The notes below the pieces were generated by a model that worked only from the letters and a program-made list of their open reading frames with translations, searched no databases and was not told the origin of the DNA. Source: Anisakis pegreffii (taxonomy: Eukaryota > Nematoda > Chromadorea > Rhabditida > Anisakidae). From it: a DNA stretch of 64,000 bases. Each line of letters starts with the position of its first letter. The stretch's first letter is position 1. The stretch is from positions 84,678 to 148,677 of the forward strand of contig JAPYMA010000958.1 in NCBI GenBank assembly GCA_035041965.1, in the 5' to 3' direction. Shown piece after piece: positions 24,502 through 42,296 of the stretch. The position numbers and the translations under genes were made by a program.

Positions 24502-26783
24502 TTATTTGAAAGATGGTGATTTGTTTCTGTTGAATCGCTGAAATAAAAATAACGTCGTTTGTTTTCATTATTGTTATTGTCCTACACTGTTGTATTGTAG
24601 GAAATAATCGCATTGCTTTTTGTCATTTTGATATTCTTTTAACGATTTTATTGTGGTGTTGAAAAAGTTTTCAAGTCTTGTATTCTTATCGCATTTGCAT
24701 ACGTGAGTGCAGTGTGCTCTCATGATAATGCAGCTTTACATACCAGATCTAGATCGTGAGTCTCCACTCCTGCTCTTCAGATTAGTTTCTTGGGGCATTT
24801 TGAAATTCTTCGAAGTATCGGTTTCGATAATTTTCTCATTTACTCGGCAATGTGTTATGAAATAAATTTAACTTGTTTCGTAATAATTACGGAATATCAG
24901 TGCCATCATCAGCTATAAGGCGGTCGCATCAGATGATAGTTGTTAGGCCACTAAGTTGACAATAAGATTCCATTAAAAAGTTTGCGTAACAACATTTTGG
25001 TGTAAACTTTATCATTCTCTAGCGCATTTCACTTTCGAAGTCTGGTTGAATTGATCTTGCAGTTCTGTATCCGATATATAAAGTGGCTCAACATAGTTGA
25101 GAAAGTAATGTTCTTTTTTTTTTTTTTGAAGACAACAGAGACTTCTGTCACTCTCGATAAAACACAAACGGCCTTCTAAACTATGCGTTGAAAGGCAGTA
25201 GGCACCATATCATTTTGCGCGTTTGAGAACGAAGCATGGAATGAGCTTTTCTGGTTGCCATTTCACCACTTCAACGAGAAATACTCAAATGTGGATGTTA
25301 AGAGCAAGTGTGGAATGTTCAAAATGAAAGATTTGACAAGCTCTAGATGAGGCATGTTTCGATGCAGCATCTATTCGTGCTAGGAGGTTCTGCGCCGTGC
25401 GGGTTCAACGCTTTCATATAGCATTGTTGTTCACATAAAGACATTCGAACTGGCCAGTCATGCATGTGACGTCATGGAATGATTTATGGCATAATATAAT
25501 TAGTTCATCTCCTTTCAAGATCAATTTCGATATGTAGCCATAGTGGTCGTGTCGCAACAACTATCTATTTGGTGTACAGCTGTTTACCTTCTTTCAACAA
25601 TATGATATTTGTAAAGGAAGCACAGTATATGATCAGTCATTGATTTGACACACCCTCAGTTCCCTCTCGAAGCCTTAAAATCCATAGAGGGATCAATCAC
25701 TGTTTGGTAACATTCACATGAGATAATTAAGTAGATCAGTAAATAATTGCGGTTGAGCAATATCAGCTGATTGAAGTTGTTGGATTGGATTTTTAGTAGG
25801 AGGTATTCGCAAAAGTGATGCCGCAATTGTGCTTACGAGCGATCGTCATTCGGTAAGAAATGCGCAACAATTCGGCATGATTTATCGTGTTGAAAATGGA
25901 TGTAGTTCATGCAGTTCGATTACCATGAGAAGCTTATGTTTTCATCTTGACCTGTTATGCGAATAGCACGATGGATTGACAATTAACGATACTAATATCA
26001 ATCAACGATGATGGTAGTGACTTACACGAGCGGTTGCTGATTGCAGTAGCTATTTGGTATGCCTTTAATCTATTTATCAAGTTGTATTGTTTAGCTCTTT
26101 CTCTTTATTGTTTATACAGACACATGCTTTGCTAGAGCACAGATGATAAACATGCTGCATGATCATTCTATAAATCATTCTGCTACACTTCTTTCATCCA
26201 GTCAGTCATTGCTTGTTACCAACAACCCAGTTCAACTGCACTTGCAAAAACCGATTATCAGTCCTTACATCTGTTTCTCAATTCCAACAATTGCTCCTTG
26301 GTTGAGGTATTTTGTTCGTTCAACTGAAAATTTTTATCTTCTTTCAATGCATCCCTCAGCCTTTCCCAAGCGCTATTTGCAATTTTCTTTTTTTTCAATT
26401 TCGCTGCGATGCAGACTTATTTGTTTCACTATATTCCTTCAAATCGTTCAGTTGTTACTTTTTCTATTTTCGAACTTCTTCGCATCGCCACAGATCTTCT
26501 TCTTATTGCTAATGGATCGCATGGAAGAATACATCCTGAAAATGCTTTCGTGAATATTATTGTTATATAGTTGAATTTTTAGCTTTATTCGATTTATCCA
26601 GCGTATCATAACAGTACGAGTCAAAATTTGAGCATTGACTCGAAATAACCGAATACATTTTTCACTATATCATTCAATGTCTTCGCCACGAAAAAAAAAC
26701 TGAAATTCCTATCAAAAAACAGTTGAAAATCATGAAAACAAAAGCTGATGTAACATGAAATATTTAAAAGTTCAGGTTGAAAT
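24502..26783. other. Intergenic region upstream of the M1 aminopeptidase
   Basis: No coding exon was recognised on either strand. The open frame at 26143-26553 is low-complexity in composition (rich in Phe, Ser and Leu from T-rich DNA) and has no domain. A run of 11 T occurs near 25115. The 3' end should contain the aminopeptidase promoter and 5' exon sequence. Confidence 0.5.
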
Positions 26784-29700
26784 ATGGGCAGCGAAACGAT
26801 GACAAGTGAGAACATGTTCACCGTGCTCATGCTTGTTGGTTGTATCGGTTTAAGTATAACGTACAAAACGGTTGAGCGGTTCGATAGCGATTTTCGTTTA
26901 CCGTCTCATTTCATGCCGACTGTTTATGATCTGAAACTTTCACTATCATCTGACAAAGAGACAATTTGCGGTCAGGTGAAATGAATTCATCATGTCGAAT
27001 TGGTTCAACGGAGGGTTGATGATTTCCAAGTGAAATTTGCTTGTTTCTTTCCAATCGTCAACTATAGATTCATTTCATTTCATAATTTTTGGTAATCATC
27101 GCTTGGGGACGTAAATCATTCGTAGAAAATATTCAGATTCAGCACTGTTACAAAGTCATGTCAGTGACTAATGCGATAAACATACCAGCATAAGTTGTAG
27201 GTACGAATCGAAATGCAGTGTGTTCAGTCCACCTCACAGATCATTCTGCACGCTCACCCTCTCTTCATACATGTACAGGCATGTCTTTTTTAATGTTCAC
27301 GCTTACGCATCCTTTCTGAAGAACTGAGGCAGTAGTCGCTTGAAAACATTCCTTTTATATTCTATTAATTGATAATGACCAAGTTCGGTTCATCGTAGCT
27401 AATTAAAAACGTTAATCACAAACGAATCGTCATTATGCTTGCAAATATTCTAGTGCTAGTGTAACTGAATGACAATCATCACTAAACAAGTTTGACCGTA
27501 CGTTTGACATTCATTATGTATGCCGAATAGCATATCATCGTTGTAGCATGCAACTATCGAAAACCGTAACACAAACGAAACCATCAACTTGGGTATACCA
27601 AAAGTTGATTGGAATCGCTATGCGATACTATTCGACTCTGGAGAACAGCAGTTCAACCGTACAAATGTTTATCACTTAACAGTATGGTTTCAAACAACAT
27701 ATGCCGATTCGCATGGTGGTCTTATCAAATACAGCGATAATGTTCGAAGACTTCCATTATTCAAATTCAATTTGACATTTTTTCATCAAAAAGTCCGTTA
27801 ATTGTGATTACGCCTGAGCAATATTGAAGGACAAATCCAAATTCTACACTGAAACCCTCCAAAAAATGGGAACAGATAGATATTTTCTGTCATATAGTCT
27901 AGTGAACTACTGTATCATTCAATTGAAAGTGATTTAAAAGATTCATTTGGAAATGCTACATTTGCAAAACAATATCTCATCCATTAATTACTGCCACCGT
28001 TGGCTATTTTCATTCTCCAATTTTCCGTGTTGGATTTGCCTTACTGCTTCTTTTTTTTTTCAATTGCAAGACATCATTCGAATGAACTTGCAGTTGGTAT
28101 ATCATGATCACTGATGTTGAATGGAACAAATTTAAAAGACTGCTAAAAAAGTGATTCAGGAGCGTGGTGTATGGGCAAGTAGTTTGTTTGAGCCAATGAA
28201 TGCACGTCGCTTGTTCCCTTGTTTTGATGAGCCGCGTTGGAGAAGTATTTTCAAGCTACAACTTTGGCTCGAAGACGATTTTGCCTCTCCGGGGTATCGC
28301 TTTCTTTTTTTGTGTTCCATTTTCATTCCAATTCATATCATATTTTCGTCTTTTATAATACCAATCAAAATATGTGAAATTATTTTACGAGCGCAGTGAT
28401 GTAGTATCAGCCGAACTTAAAACCATGACACTGAGCTGCAGCTGGATATTTGTTATACTCTCTAAGCATTGATTCCTCATTAATTGTTTATACCACACAT
28501 ATCCTCAAGTAACATTAGCATCTTTTCAGATATGTGGCCCTTTCAAATACAGCTGCTAGCGTTCAACGTTGGAATGACCACTTGACAATCTGGGATTTCC
28601 ATGCAACGCCACCGATTCCAACTTATCTTTTGGCAGTTACTGTCGGGCGATTTGTGTGAATCTTTCTGATTATCTCTTTCTGACATTGTACAGTTCATAT
28701 GAACTGAATGATTTTGAGCAGAGTAACATCTATTTGAAAATTATCACACAAATCCAGTGAATCCACATCGATGCGTTCAAAATTACTTGTCACTTATGAA
28801 TTATGCATTTTAAATCATGATATTTCGACTTTTTCTGAATCTTAATTTTTTTGAATCAAAAATTAACTGAATTAAAATTTAATTCCTTTTCCAATAATTC
28901 AACCAAAAAATCAATTCCAATCGTGCCATTATTTTGTTTCGTTTGGCGAAAGTAGAATTAATTGATTGGAAAAGTAAACTTCAAAAAAGGCTTAAGAAAT
29001 ATGTCAATTCCACTAGGAACCTAATTGTAAGATGTAAACACTTTAATGTTCCACAGTTTATCGTCATAAATTTTGCACTCCTTCAGATCCATCTGTTCAG
29101 TTGATAAGTTCGACTCACAAATTTGCATATGGAGATTCGCAAAAGTTGAAGACTGGAACGAAACTGCACAAAGAATCATCACCAAAATAGCTGATTTTCA
29201 GATACGTTGCACACTATTGTTTAATCGCGTTTAGTTACAGCACTCACTCATTTTAGTCTTTACTGCATAATGAAAACAGCAATGATTTGATTTTGCTATG
29301 AATGCAAATAGTAATCAGTTGCTGGAAAACAATGCTGATGCCATGGCTGACTAAGCTGTTGATGATGATCACTTTCAATGCAATTGATGGTCGTTCAGTT
29401 GAAGTGCGTTCTCAAAAACTGAGAGTGTCGATTCCGGTTTTCAGATGTCAATGACTAATTATCTGAATGCTGATCCCGGCGCACGTTTGCATCTACTTGT
29501 TGTGCCGATCACAATCAATGGAATGGAAAATTTCGGTTTAATCAACATTAAAGAATCGGTACCATATCTTTTAAGACGTTTGCTACCGTTTTTACCCAAC
29601 AAATTTTTAGCGGAGTGCATTCAGCTCGCATTGATATTAGTTTGAGAATATCTAAAAATGTAGTGTCGATGACAAAGCCAAAATGAATCCGGGCTGGAAT

Positions 29701-32700
29701 GGCACGGGTTTCGAACTTTTTTTTGCACGGGTAAAACATTCATTGAATTAGGCGAATTTTTATGTGAGCTGTGGCCATCGAACGCAGATGACGAATCAGA
29801 GGCGGCCGGTTGGACGTCATTTGCATCAACGCTTTTTCATGAACTTGTTCATCAATGGTTCGTTTCCACGGCTTGTGCAAATGCTCTAAATAGCTCATTT
29901 TGTGGCATTTTAAATCAGTTTCGCTCATCACTTAAGCATCTCCCTTAATTGTTTCTTAATTAAAGCTATTTTTCTTGAATGAGCACTGTTTAATACATTT
30001 TACGAAAATCCTTGATAAGTCAATACCACTAATCCAAACTCTTCAGAAATCGTTCTACACAATTTCTGTGAACAACCATGCAATGAATTTTTATAGGAAA
30101 CTTCTTAAATAAACTTTTTAAAAATAAACTTCTTAGGCATTTTCTCGAATTCACATATTCGGCGTTATTCTGTCATGATACACCTTGCTAACATTCATCT
30201 AACGTTTGAACAATAGCACAGTTGTCAGCTGCTTCTCTGAGCATTCTTTTTGTAGCCTATTCATAAGCACTGTTCTCAAGTTTAGTTCATACTTCATTTT
30301 TAAACTTTTATTTTATTGCAGGTTCGGTAATCTCGTCACAATGGTAGGTATGTTCAATAACGCAGCAAGGGTTATAAAAATCTATTTGACAATTCAATGA
30401 AATTACTCTTTCAATTGGGGTTAATAGTCTCAATTTGGTTGAGTACATTCCGAAGTGCGCACTTATAACAAACAGCACGCAATATTCGATTTATGTCCGT
30501 TCAAATAAATCACCACGTAATATTCGAAATGAAACTGATCAATTGCATTGAATGTGTGCTGTGAAACGATTATATTAAATAACTATTTGCAAGCATGCAA
30601 AAATTTTCATAAGAACACACTGATCTGCTACTATCAAGATGACAGTGTGAATTGCAGCAATGGTGGGATGACATTTGGTTATCCGAATCGATTACGTGTT
30701 TCTTATCCAATCCCGTATCGAAACAGTTCCTTTTTTGTTGTTATTACTTTCATTTAATCTTTAAAAGCCAACGTTCAAACTTTGAAGCATTCATTTCTTT
30801 GGATGGACGTAGAAAATTGTGAATGTAGCGTAAACTGAGAACGCAAAATACTCTTTCATTGAACGGTCGAACTTCGCAGAGATTCACATTGAACAAATAT
30901 GGAATTATGTAGTATATTATTAGCGCAAAGGTGTATATTGTGGTAGATGAATATTGAATAGATGAATATTCAGGAATGAACTGGACGTGATTGGCGATGT
31001 AACAACAATACCGTTGGTTAGCAGCAACTGGTCATCAGGAGTGGTTCCATCAATTGTATATCGAAAAGGATCTGCTATTGTTAGTCTTCTGAATGATGTG
31101 GTAGGTGCCGATAAAATGCGGCTTATCTTCAGGGAATACGTCCGAAAAAATCAGTGGAAATCTGCAAATACAACTACGTTTCTACGTATCGTCGACCGTA
31201 TTGCTAAGGTGATAACTTCGTACACATTGACACTTTCCAGTAAAGACAATCGATTCGAGTTCATTTTGAATTGAGCAAATATTTAAAACGTATGCTCAAA
31301 CGTATGCCATAGCACCAATTTCAGAATCTGCCCATCTCAGCCTCAGCATTCTTTGCCAGTTGGCTTTATCAGGGCAGTCATCCGATTGTATTCATCGATT
31401 ATGATAAGATCACATCGCAATTCTGCTTAACTCAAGTGCCAAAAGCTGGTGATATGGGTGTAAGATGGTACATCCCTATATGGGTAAGTTTGTGCAACAA
31501 AAATAAATTCAATAATCCTATTCGATCCATTATTGATCTACTAACGTAGAAGAAAAAATCTGAAAATCTGGCTCCATTGGAGAGAAGTTTCAAAAGTACC
31601 TTTTAACATGTGAACAGTAACTATTCAATGACAACAGATGAAGCTTATGCTGGAAAAGAATTCCAGATTGAATGCTTAGCGGGCACATCAAATGAGACAA
31701 TTTATTGGATATTACCACACCAACAATTAGTCCTCGGTCTTGATCAGGTATTCAATCATCAACTTTTGATTCATACACATCAGTGACCGCCTTTCATTTT
31801 TTGAACTCGCTTCGCAAACGCAATTTTACATCTTACTGTAAAGCAATAGGCGGTCTTTCTTAAATTATGGTTTGCACATATATACTCTGAGAGCGTGAAC
31901 TCTTCGACACCAGTGATATTTTTTGAGCACACAAAAATAGAACGAACAAAACGAGAATCATAAAGATGCAAAATGAATAGCGAAAGAGGAGAACGAGTGG
32001 GAAAAGTTGATTAAGTTCTGTTGGTTGATAATTTAAAGAAGTGATAAGGTTGCCTAGCAATTGTTAATGAACAGGTCACTTTAATATGACATTCCCATTA
32101 CTCCCGTGGTAGAGCAGAACTGTTCAATGTACTAGTCAACTGTGTAGAATTTGATGGTGCAATAGAATCGCTTACATTATGATGATCAGCAATTGTATAA
32201 CACATCTTCAGAAAAAATCTATATGTAAACGAGTAGGAATTATCAATGGACAACATATGTACTTTGCTGATGGTTAGGAGTCTCCTCCATTCAAAGTTAT
32301 GAAGGAACCGTCACGTTACTGGGTAAAGCTGAGTGCTACGGAAACTTGAATATGGTGCTCAAGATATGCGTAGAGTATTCCATTTCGGATGAGAACGCGT
32401 ATGACACACCGCCAGAAAATAAGTTATCGCTAAAGGAATAGGAATTATCCATAGCTACTTGCCTGATAGATGAAGCTCAATTGCATTCGATGGTAACAGG
32501 AAAGCGTCATCTCACTGGAGAAAGCTGAGGATCAAATTACCTTGAATGCGGCGTTCAAGACATGCGCATAACGATGCATTGATGATCAACCTGTGTCTGA
32601 CATATAACTAAGTGTCTCTTTAAAGAATGAATTATACGTCTAAGACGCAGATGCTATGTCGATAGTTAGAATTCTGTTCTATCCGATTATCTATCTAAGA

Positions 32701-34731
32701 TTCTGAAAGCGTCATCTAATTGAGCAAAGCTGGGGACCACAAGTCTTTGAAAATGCCATTCGAAAAATACTTAAAGCAGTGCATTGGTGCTCAATACAAC
32801 GATCAAATTTATGGCCTTTGACCATATAATGGAATCACCGAGCTATATGGCATTTTCAACTATGTCTAAAGAAAGGAGTTATATTCGTCGGCAATACGTA
32901 GTTCCTCTCTTTCACCCAACGTCACCGAGAAACCATCACGTCATTGAGTAAGGCTGAAGATCAAGGTACCATAAGAGTAGCACATGGGGTGTAATTATAG
33001 CAACAGATTAGTGGTCCGCAAGTGTTTGATATATCTTCTGGAAACTAATTGTATCGAGAGAGGTAAGATTTATCCATGCACAAGGTACACACCATTCAAT
33101 AGGTGAATAGGCTTCTCTTCTTTGGTACCAAGAAACCGTTATGTTACTGTGCAAATCTGAGTGCCAAGAGAATTTAAATGTGGTGCCCGAGATATGCAAT
33201 AGTGTATTTCTGGTCAACATACGTACGATATCTTGTCAGAAAATTAACAGTCCCAAAGAAATGAGCATTATCTACGGATAACATATAAGCTTTCCTCATA
33301 GGTGAGTCTCCCTCCCATCGGATAGTACCTAGAAACCGTCACAAACATATCTCACAAATAACTTTCTCAGTCCAACAAAGCTACTCCCATCGTTCATAAT
33401 CGATCAAATTTCATATTTATGTGTCCCGTCAATGAGGCCTATTTCTAGAAGGTTATTTACGTCGTTCTGATGAGGTCTCCATATGACCTGAGTGAACATG
33501 TAAACGATAAGCACTAAAATGTGAACATTCACCTTTATCACATACCATTTACTCACATCTCATATTCCGCTTCTATATTAATTCTATCTTCCACCTCAAA
33601 TAACATGCATGTTACATTATGATAATTGAACTCATATCAGCTGCACCTCGAAACTGGAACCAAACTTTGACATAAGAACAGCAATCTCCTTCTTCAGTAC
33701 CAACAAAATAGCTGCTTAGCCACAGGGTTGGGTGGGAACTCAGTTAGTGTAACCACACTACCTATCCGAAGCCAGCAAAAAAAGAAAGACATCCACGTTA
33801 ACGTTATTTGAGTATGCGTAACATATAACTTCGCATAGAAAATTAGCTTCGACTGTTTCCGTACTATGAAAAAAAAAACAACAAGAAATAGAGCTTTTTG
33901 ACTAAAGAAAATCTGGACCTAATGTCGGAATTTAGGTACCAAGAAAATCTGGACTTAACATATAACCTGATGTGGAAATTAGCAATAAATTGATGTCATC
34001 AATTTATTGCTAATCAGCAGTCCACGTGCCTGTTATAAAAACAGTTGTGTTATAATTTACTGTTATGAAAACAGTTATACACAATGTAGTATTCTGAAAG
34101 TAAAAAATTTACTTGATCGTACAGTTCAAAAAATAATGCAGTTGAAGAACACACAAGAAGTTTAAAATCGGTATTCCTGATGTCCCTTCGGCAATGCAAA
34201 TCGTTAATGCCTTACAACAAGGAACTGGCTATTCTCTATCTCTATCAGCTATATCTCTAGAAATAAGATATTAAAAATATCAATTAGCTACATCTCTCTA
34301 TCTCTCCGGAAATTAGTTGAATAAGCTTTATTCATCAACAATAAATGCGATGACAATACTTTCTCTACTGTTACTCCTCCTCCAAAAACGCGAAATATTA
34401 GGTGACCTTGAAAATTTCTGAACATAATAATACAGCATACGATAGCGAAGCCGTATATGCAGAACCGGAAATCGTGTTAAAATTTGTCGAACGAGGTCGC
34501 TTCACGAGAGAAAAAGTTTAAGAAGCGTTGCCTTAAAAGAAATATAACTTCCAAAGTTCTGGAACAACATGTGTCTTCTGAATTTTGATTGATGAGTGAA
34601 TCATCCCCTTTGCACTGTTAAACTCATCCATAAATGCACCCTTCTTGCAGATAACCGATCAAAACACAACGGATGCGGTCGCATTCAATCGTAATCGACC
34701 AGTTTATTATCAGATCACTTACCGATATTGA
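26784..34731 (+). CDS. M1-family zinc aminopeptidase, type II membrane protein lacking the C-terminal ERAP1_C-like domain
   Basis: Gluzincin that removes N-terminal residues from peptides. The first exon 26784-26975 has a short cytosolic tail and a membrane anchor (MFTVLMLVGCIGLSITY). Further exons: 27201-27272, 27547-27741, 28160-28293 (NARRLFPCFDEP), 28530-28655 (TPPIPTYLLAVTVG), one starting at 29101, one near 29446 (NGMENFGLI), one ending near 29859 (HELVHQW), about 30323-30345, one near 30658 (QWWDDIWLSE), 30976-31208 (VYRKGSAI), 31324-31483, one ending at 31747, and 34651-34731. The exon junctions restore HELVH-x18-E, so the zinc site and the catalytic Glu are intact. The substrate-binding GMEN and the catalytic Tyr (YRKG) are present. 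The last exon reads YYQITYRY then stop, exactly where the family has GYYRVNYD, so the roughly 300-residue C-terminal helical domain is missing. The residues after the zinc Glu (SIT) differ from the usual GFA. Some internal exon ends are unresolved. Confidence 0.87.
32280..33345. repeat. Degenerate tandem repeat array, about 200-bp period
   Basis: A diverged unit recurs with the word GAAACCGTCACG or close variants at about 32304, 32500, 32705, 32929, 33132 and 33332 (spacings about 196, 205, 224, 203 and 200). It is followed by variants of TTACTGGGTAAAGCTGAG and preceded by ATTATCCATGGACAACATAT-like words. The array lies inside the last intron of the aminopeptidase gene. Copies are highly diverged, so the array is old. 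Confidence 0.8.
33905..34014. repeat. Direct repeat and 37-nt perfect palindrome in the aminopeptidase intron
   Basis: GAAAATCTGGAC(C/T)TAA occurs twice, about 48 bp apart, near 33908 and 33956. At 33978-34014, two exact 18-nt arms (ATTAGCAATAAATTGATG and its complement) flank a single T. Confidence 0.85.
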
Positions 34732-35497
34732 TTCATGTCTTCATCACCAACCAATCCAACAGTCAGCAACATGTTTATCTAGTCGTTAAAATAATTCGTT
34801 TTCTGTTGACTGATTTCATTATATTTTGTTATGCTATGAACTGAGATTGCTCACGTGAACTCTTTTGAGATATACACTTACAAATGTGAACAGTAAATAA
34901 AAATGTTGATTGCATTTCGTCGTGAACAATGCATTCGAGAAATTATTTGTATACTTTTCAACGGTCATCAACTTTTATCATTGAGAACTCGTTTATGCAA
35001 GATGCTCGTACTTGTATATGTATATCTATCGATGAATATGCGTACAGTATACATCATAATGGGTGTAATACTCTTATAATATATGAAAGTAAATGAATAC
35101 AAGAAAATAACCAGAATAATACAAATCTATAAGAAGTGCTGTGAACGGTACTAGCACAAGTAAGAAGCAGAAGAATTCAGTACAGAAACAGGTCATTAAA
35201 ATTCAGCACTGAAACATTCATATTTATCATCGATCACAATAATGACCATATTCGTATATAATCATTCCAATATTAATATACATAATAACTTCCTGATATC
35301 GCCATATGAATGACTTCATACCTAGTTGATAAAATGTACAGTTGAAAGACCGAACGGATAAACATAAAATGAATTACATGAAACAAAATTCAGATTATGT
35401 GCTCATAATAGGCGGATAAAGTGTTCCGAAGTTTGGGAAAATGAAGCATGGAAGATGTAACATAACGACTGGTTAAGAAACAACAAAAATAAACTGA
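34732..35497. other. Convergent intergenic region
   Basis: This lies between the aminopeptidase stop and the stop of the zinc-finger gene on the other strand. AATAAA at 34896-34901 is a likely polyadenylation signal for the aminopeptidase. No coding exon was seen, so the missing aminopeptidase domain is not present here. Confidence 0.55.
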
Positions 35498-40063
<4,566 letters not shown>

Positions 40064-40399
40064 CCTTCAAATCAACACCGCTTATTCGATTTCTGGTCTC
40101 CGTGTATTCTACATATCATAACTACAGATGTTCCTGCACTGGAAACGGACTTCAAAAATTGTGCTGAATCCATCACGGACTTTACCCTGCGTTCGGGATA
40201 ATCCTCTACTGGAGATGTAGAAGGTGTGGGTAGAAGAAGCCAAATTGCACTTTCGTACGCGCGCGGGCCCGAATGTTTAAAGGTGAGAGAAGGAGAGGAA
40301 AACGCTTCGTAAAAGCACACAAAACGAACCGAATGAATGTAGCCGTGAAACCTAATAACGAGGAATCGTCGTAGCACAATCTTCGCGTTTGATTCCAAA
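40064..40399. other. Region between the zinc-finger gene start and repeat array A
   Basis: Promoter side of the minus-strand zinc-finger gene. A minus-strand open frame (40440-40072) starts inside the repeat unit and runs to within 9 bp of the zinc-finger ATG; it could be an upstream frame or chance. It contains AAGAAGCCAAATTGCACTT (40234-40252), whose exact reverse complement lies at 44776-44794 beyond array B. Confidence 0.5.
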
Positions 40400-41240
40400 T
40401 TGAATTCTCTACAAGCACAGAAGGTTTCAGGAAAATTCATCGTTTAGTTTTCGAAATTGTAACTTAAAAAGAACCTTCATGAGTAGAAATAATGCCTTTG
40501 CAAGCGATTGAAATGGAAAAAGTGACGGAACAGAAATTTGATCGGTCAATGCCAAGTAATCCGTTGGAAAGAGAATTGAATTCTCTACAAGCACAGAAGG
40601 TTTCAGGAAAATTCATCGTTTAGTTTTCGAAATTGTAACTTAAAAAGAACCTTCATGAGTAGAAATAATGCCTTTGCAAGCGATTGAAATGGAAAAAGTG
40701 ACGGAACAGAAATTTGATCGGTCAATGCCAAGTAATCCGTTGGAAAGAGAATTGAATTCTCTACAAGCACAGAAGGTTTCAGGAAAATTCATCGTTTAGT
40801 TTTCGAAATTGTAACTTAAAAAGAACCTTCATGAGTAGAAATAATGCCTTTGCAAGCGATTGAAATGGAAAAAGTGACGGAACAGAAATTTGATCGGTCA
40901 ATGCCAAGTAATCCGTTGGAAAGAGAATTGAATTCTCTACAAGCACAGAAGGTTTCAGGAAAATTCATCGTTTAGTTTTCGAAATTGTAACTTAAAAAGA
41001 ACCTTCATGAGTAGAAATAATGCCTTTGCAAGCGATTGAAATGGAAAAAGTGACGGAACAGAAATTTGATCGGTCAATGCCAAGTAATTTATTGGAAAGA
41101 GAATTGAATTCTCTACAAGCACAGAAGGTTTCAGGAAAATTCATCGTTTAGTTTTCGAAATTGTAACTTAAAAAGAACCTTCATGAGTAGAAATAATGCC
41201 TTTGCAAGCGATTGAAATGGAAAAAGTGACGGATCAGAAA
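40400..41240. repeat. Tandem array A, 176-bp unit, about 4.8 copies
   Basis: TTGAATTCTCTACAAGCAC starts at 40400, 40576, 40752, 40928 and 41104, exactly 176 bp apart. Copies are almost identical; one differs as AATTTATTGG in place of AATCCGTTGG near 41090. The fifth copy is cut short at about 41240. Confidence 0.97.
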
Positions 41241-41715
41241 ATTCGGTGAAAAGTGGATGAAACAGTATGTCAATCATTGACGAAATATCTCACTTCCATC
41301 AGCTATATACCACTGGTCATTATTGATTATTGACCGTTCCATAAGAATGATTTAATTTTCACAGTATAATAATACTGTTTTTCATGCATTTGGGCAATGC
41401 AGATCTCGTTTCTGCAGTGGTTGCTAAAGAATCATTAAATGCTCAACAGACCTATAGAATGCCCAACAGGGGCTCGAAGTGACAGCCGGAGTCGTTTCTC
41501 AGCAACAGTGTTGGTCGTTGTGGGAGTGGCTCGACCAACATCTGCAATTTCAGGTATAGTGGGAACCATACGGATCGCATGTTTACAGTTTGTCCATTTT
41601 GTTGAGAAAGATGGTGTCCTCTTTATATAACTGATCGGATGTAGTGTGAAGTGCTCAGAAATGGTATAAACATGCAGAATAAAAGACGGTAGGTTTTAGA
41701 TTGAATAGCACTCAC

Positions 41716-42168
41716 GGAGCAGGATCTCGCGACTTCTTCGGAATATGTCTGCCATGTCCGCATGCTTGTAAAAACGAAGATATTGATATTGAAGCGAAGT
41801 GCAGCGGCAAGAAGGTCAACATCATCTCCCCATCGCCTTCTATCCATAGCATGCGACGCAAGACTGCGCTTACATTGCAGCATATCGTCAATGCCACTGT
41901 ATGTTGCTAAGCTCATGAATACACCTGAAATGTACGTTTGCAGCTTCAAAGGAGCAACTAGAATCTGTGAATGTTTATCTTCCTTAGTGAGTGCGTTAGG
42001 ATGTTTGTATTTGTTGAATGTTTCCTTGATATAACTGGGCTGTGAATTTGGAAACCTAGAAACAAACCAATCCATCTTTCATCCTTCATCCTCGTTATGA
42101 ATGCCGTCAAAGCCGATCGGATTCGTTCATGGTGTTCTTCACTGCCCATAATGCAGTATGCAATCGAT
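41716..42168 (-). pseudogene. OTU-type cysteine protease fragment
   Basis: Two exons on the minus strand, 42168-42068 and 41924-41716, join in phase. They give SIAYCIMGSEEHH, then RSALTAFITRMKDERWIGVF, then RRWGDDVDLLAAALRFNINI and FVFT...WQTY. This is the central part of an OTU deubiquitinase-like domain: the region just after the catalytic Cys (normally DGNCLFR) up to the strand before the catalytic His. An exon with DGNC was not found between 42169 and 43090 or beyond array B, and no His motif is clear after 41716. A further frame at 41620-41432 may be a C-terminal exon. It lies in the centre of the foldback-like element, so it may be a captured gene fragment. It could also be part of an intact gene whose other exons I cannot see. 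Confidence 0.6.
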
Positions 42169-42296
42169 CTGAAAGCTTCAAATGAAACGAGTACCTTTGC
42201 TGCTCATGTCTGATTTATAGAAAGCGCTTGTACTGTGCGATTCTCTCTTGTAACATTCGCTTGTATTGGTTAGCTATCGCAGATTAAGAACAAAGA

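Noticed and set aside
26143..26553. 136-codon open frame upstream of the aminopeptidase
   Set aside because: Phe/Ser/Leu-rich translation typical of T-rich non-coding DNA; it overlaps another open frame and has no domain.
40072..40440. 122-codon minus-strand open frame starting in the 176-bp repeat
   Set aside because: Its start lies in the repeat unit, it shows no domain, and it ends just before the zinc-finger ATG; more likely leader sequence than a gene.
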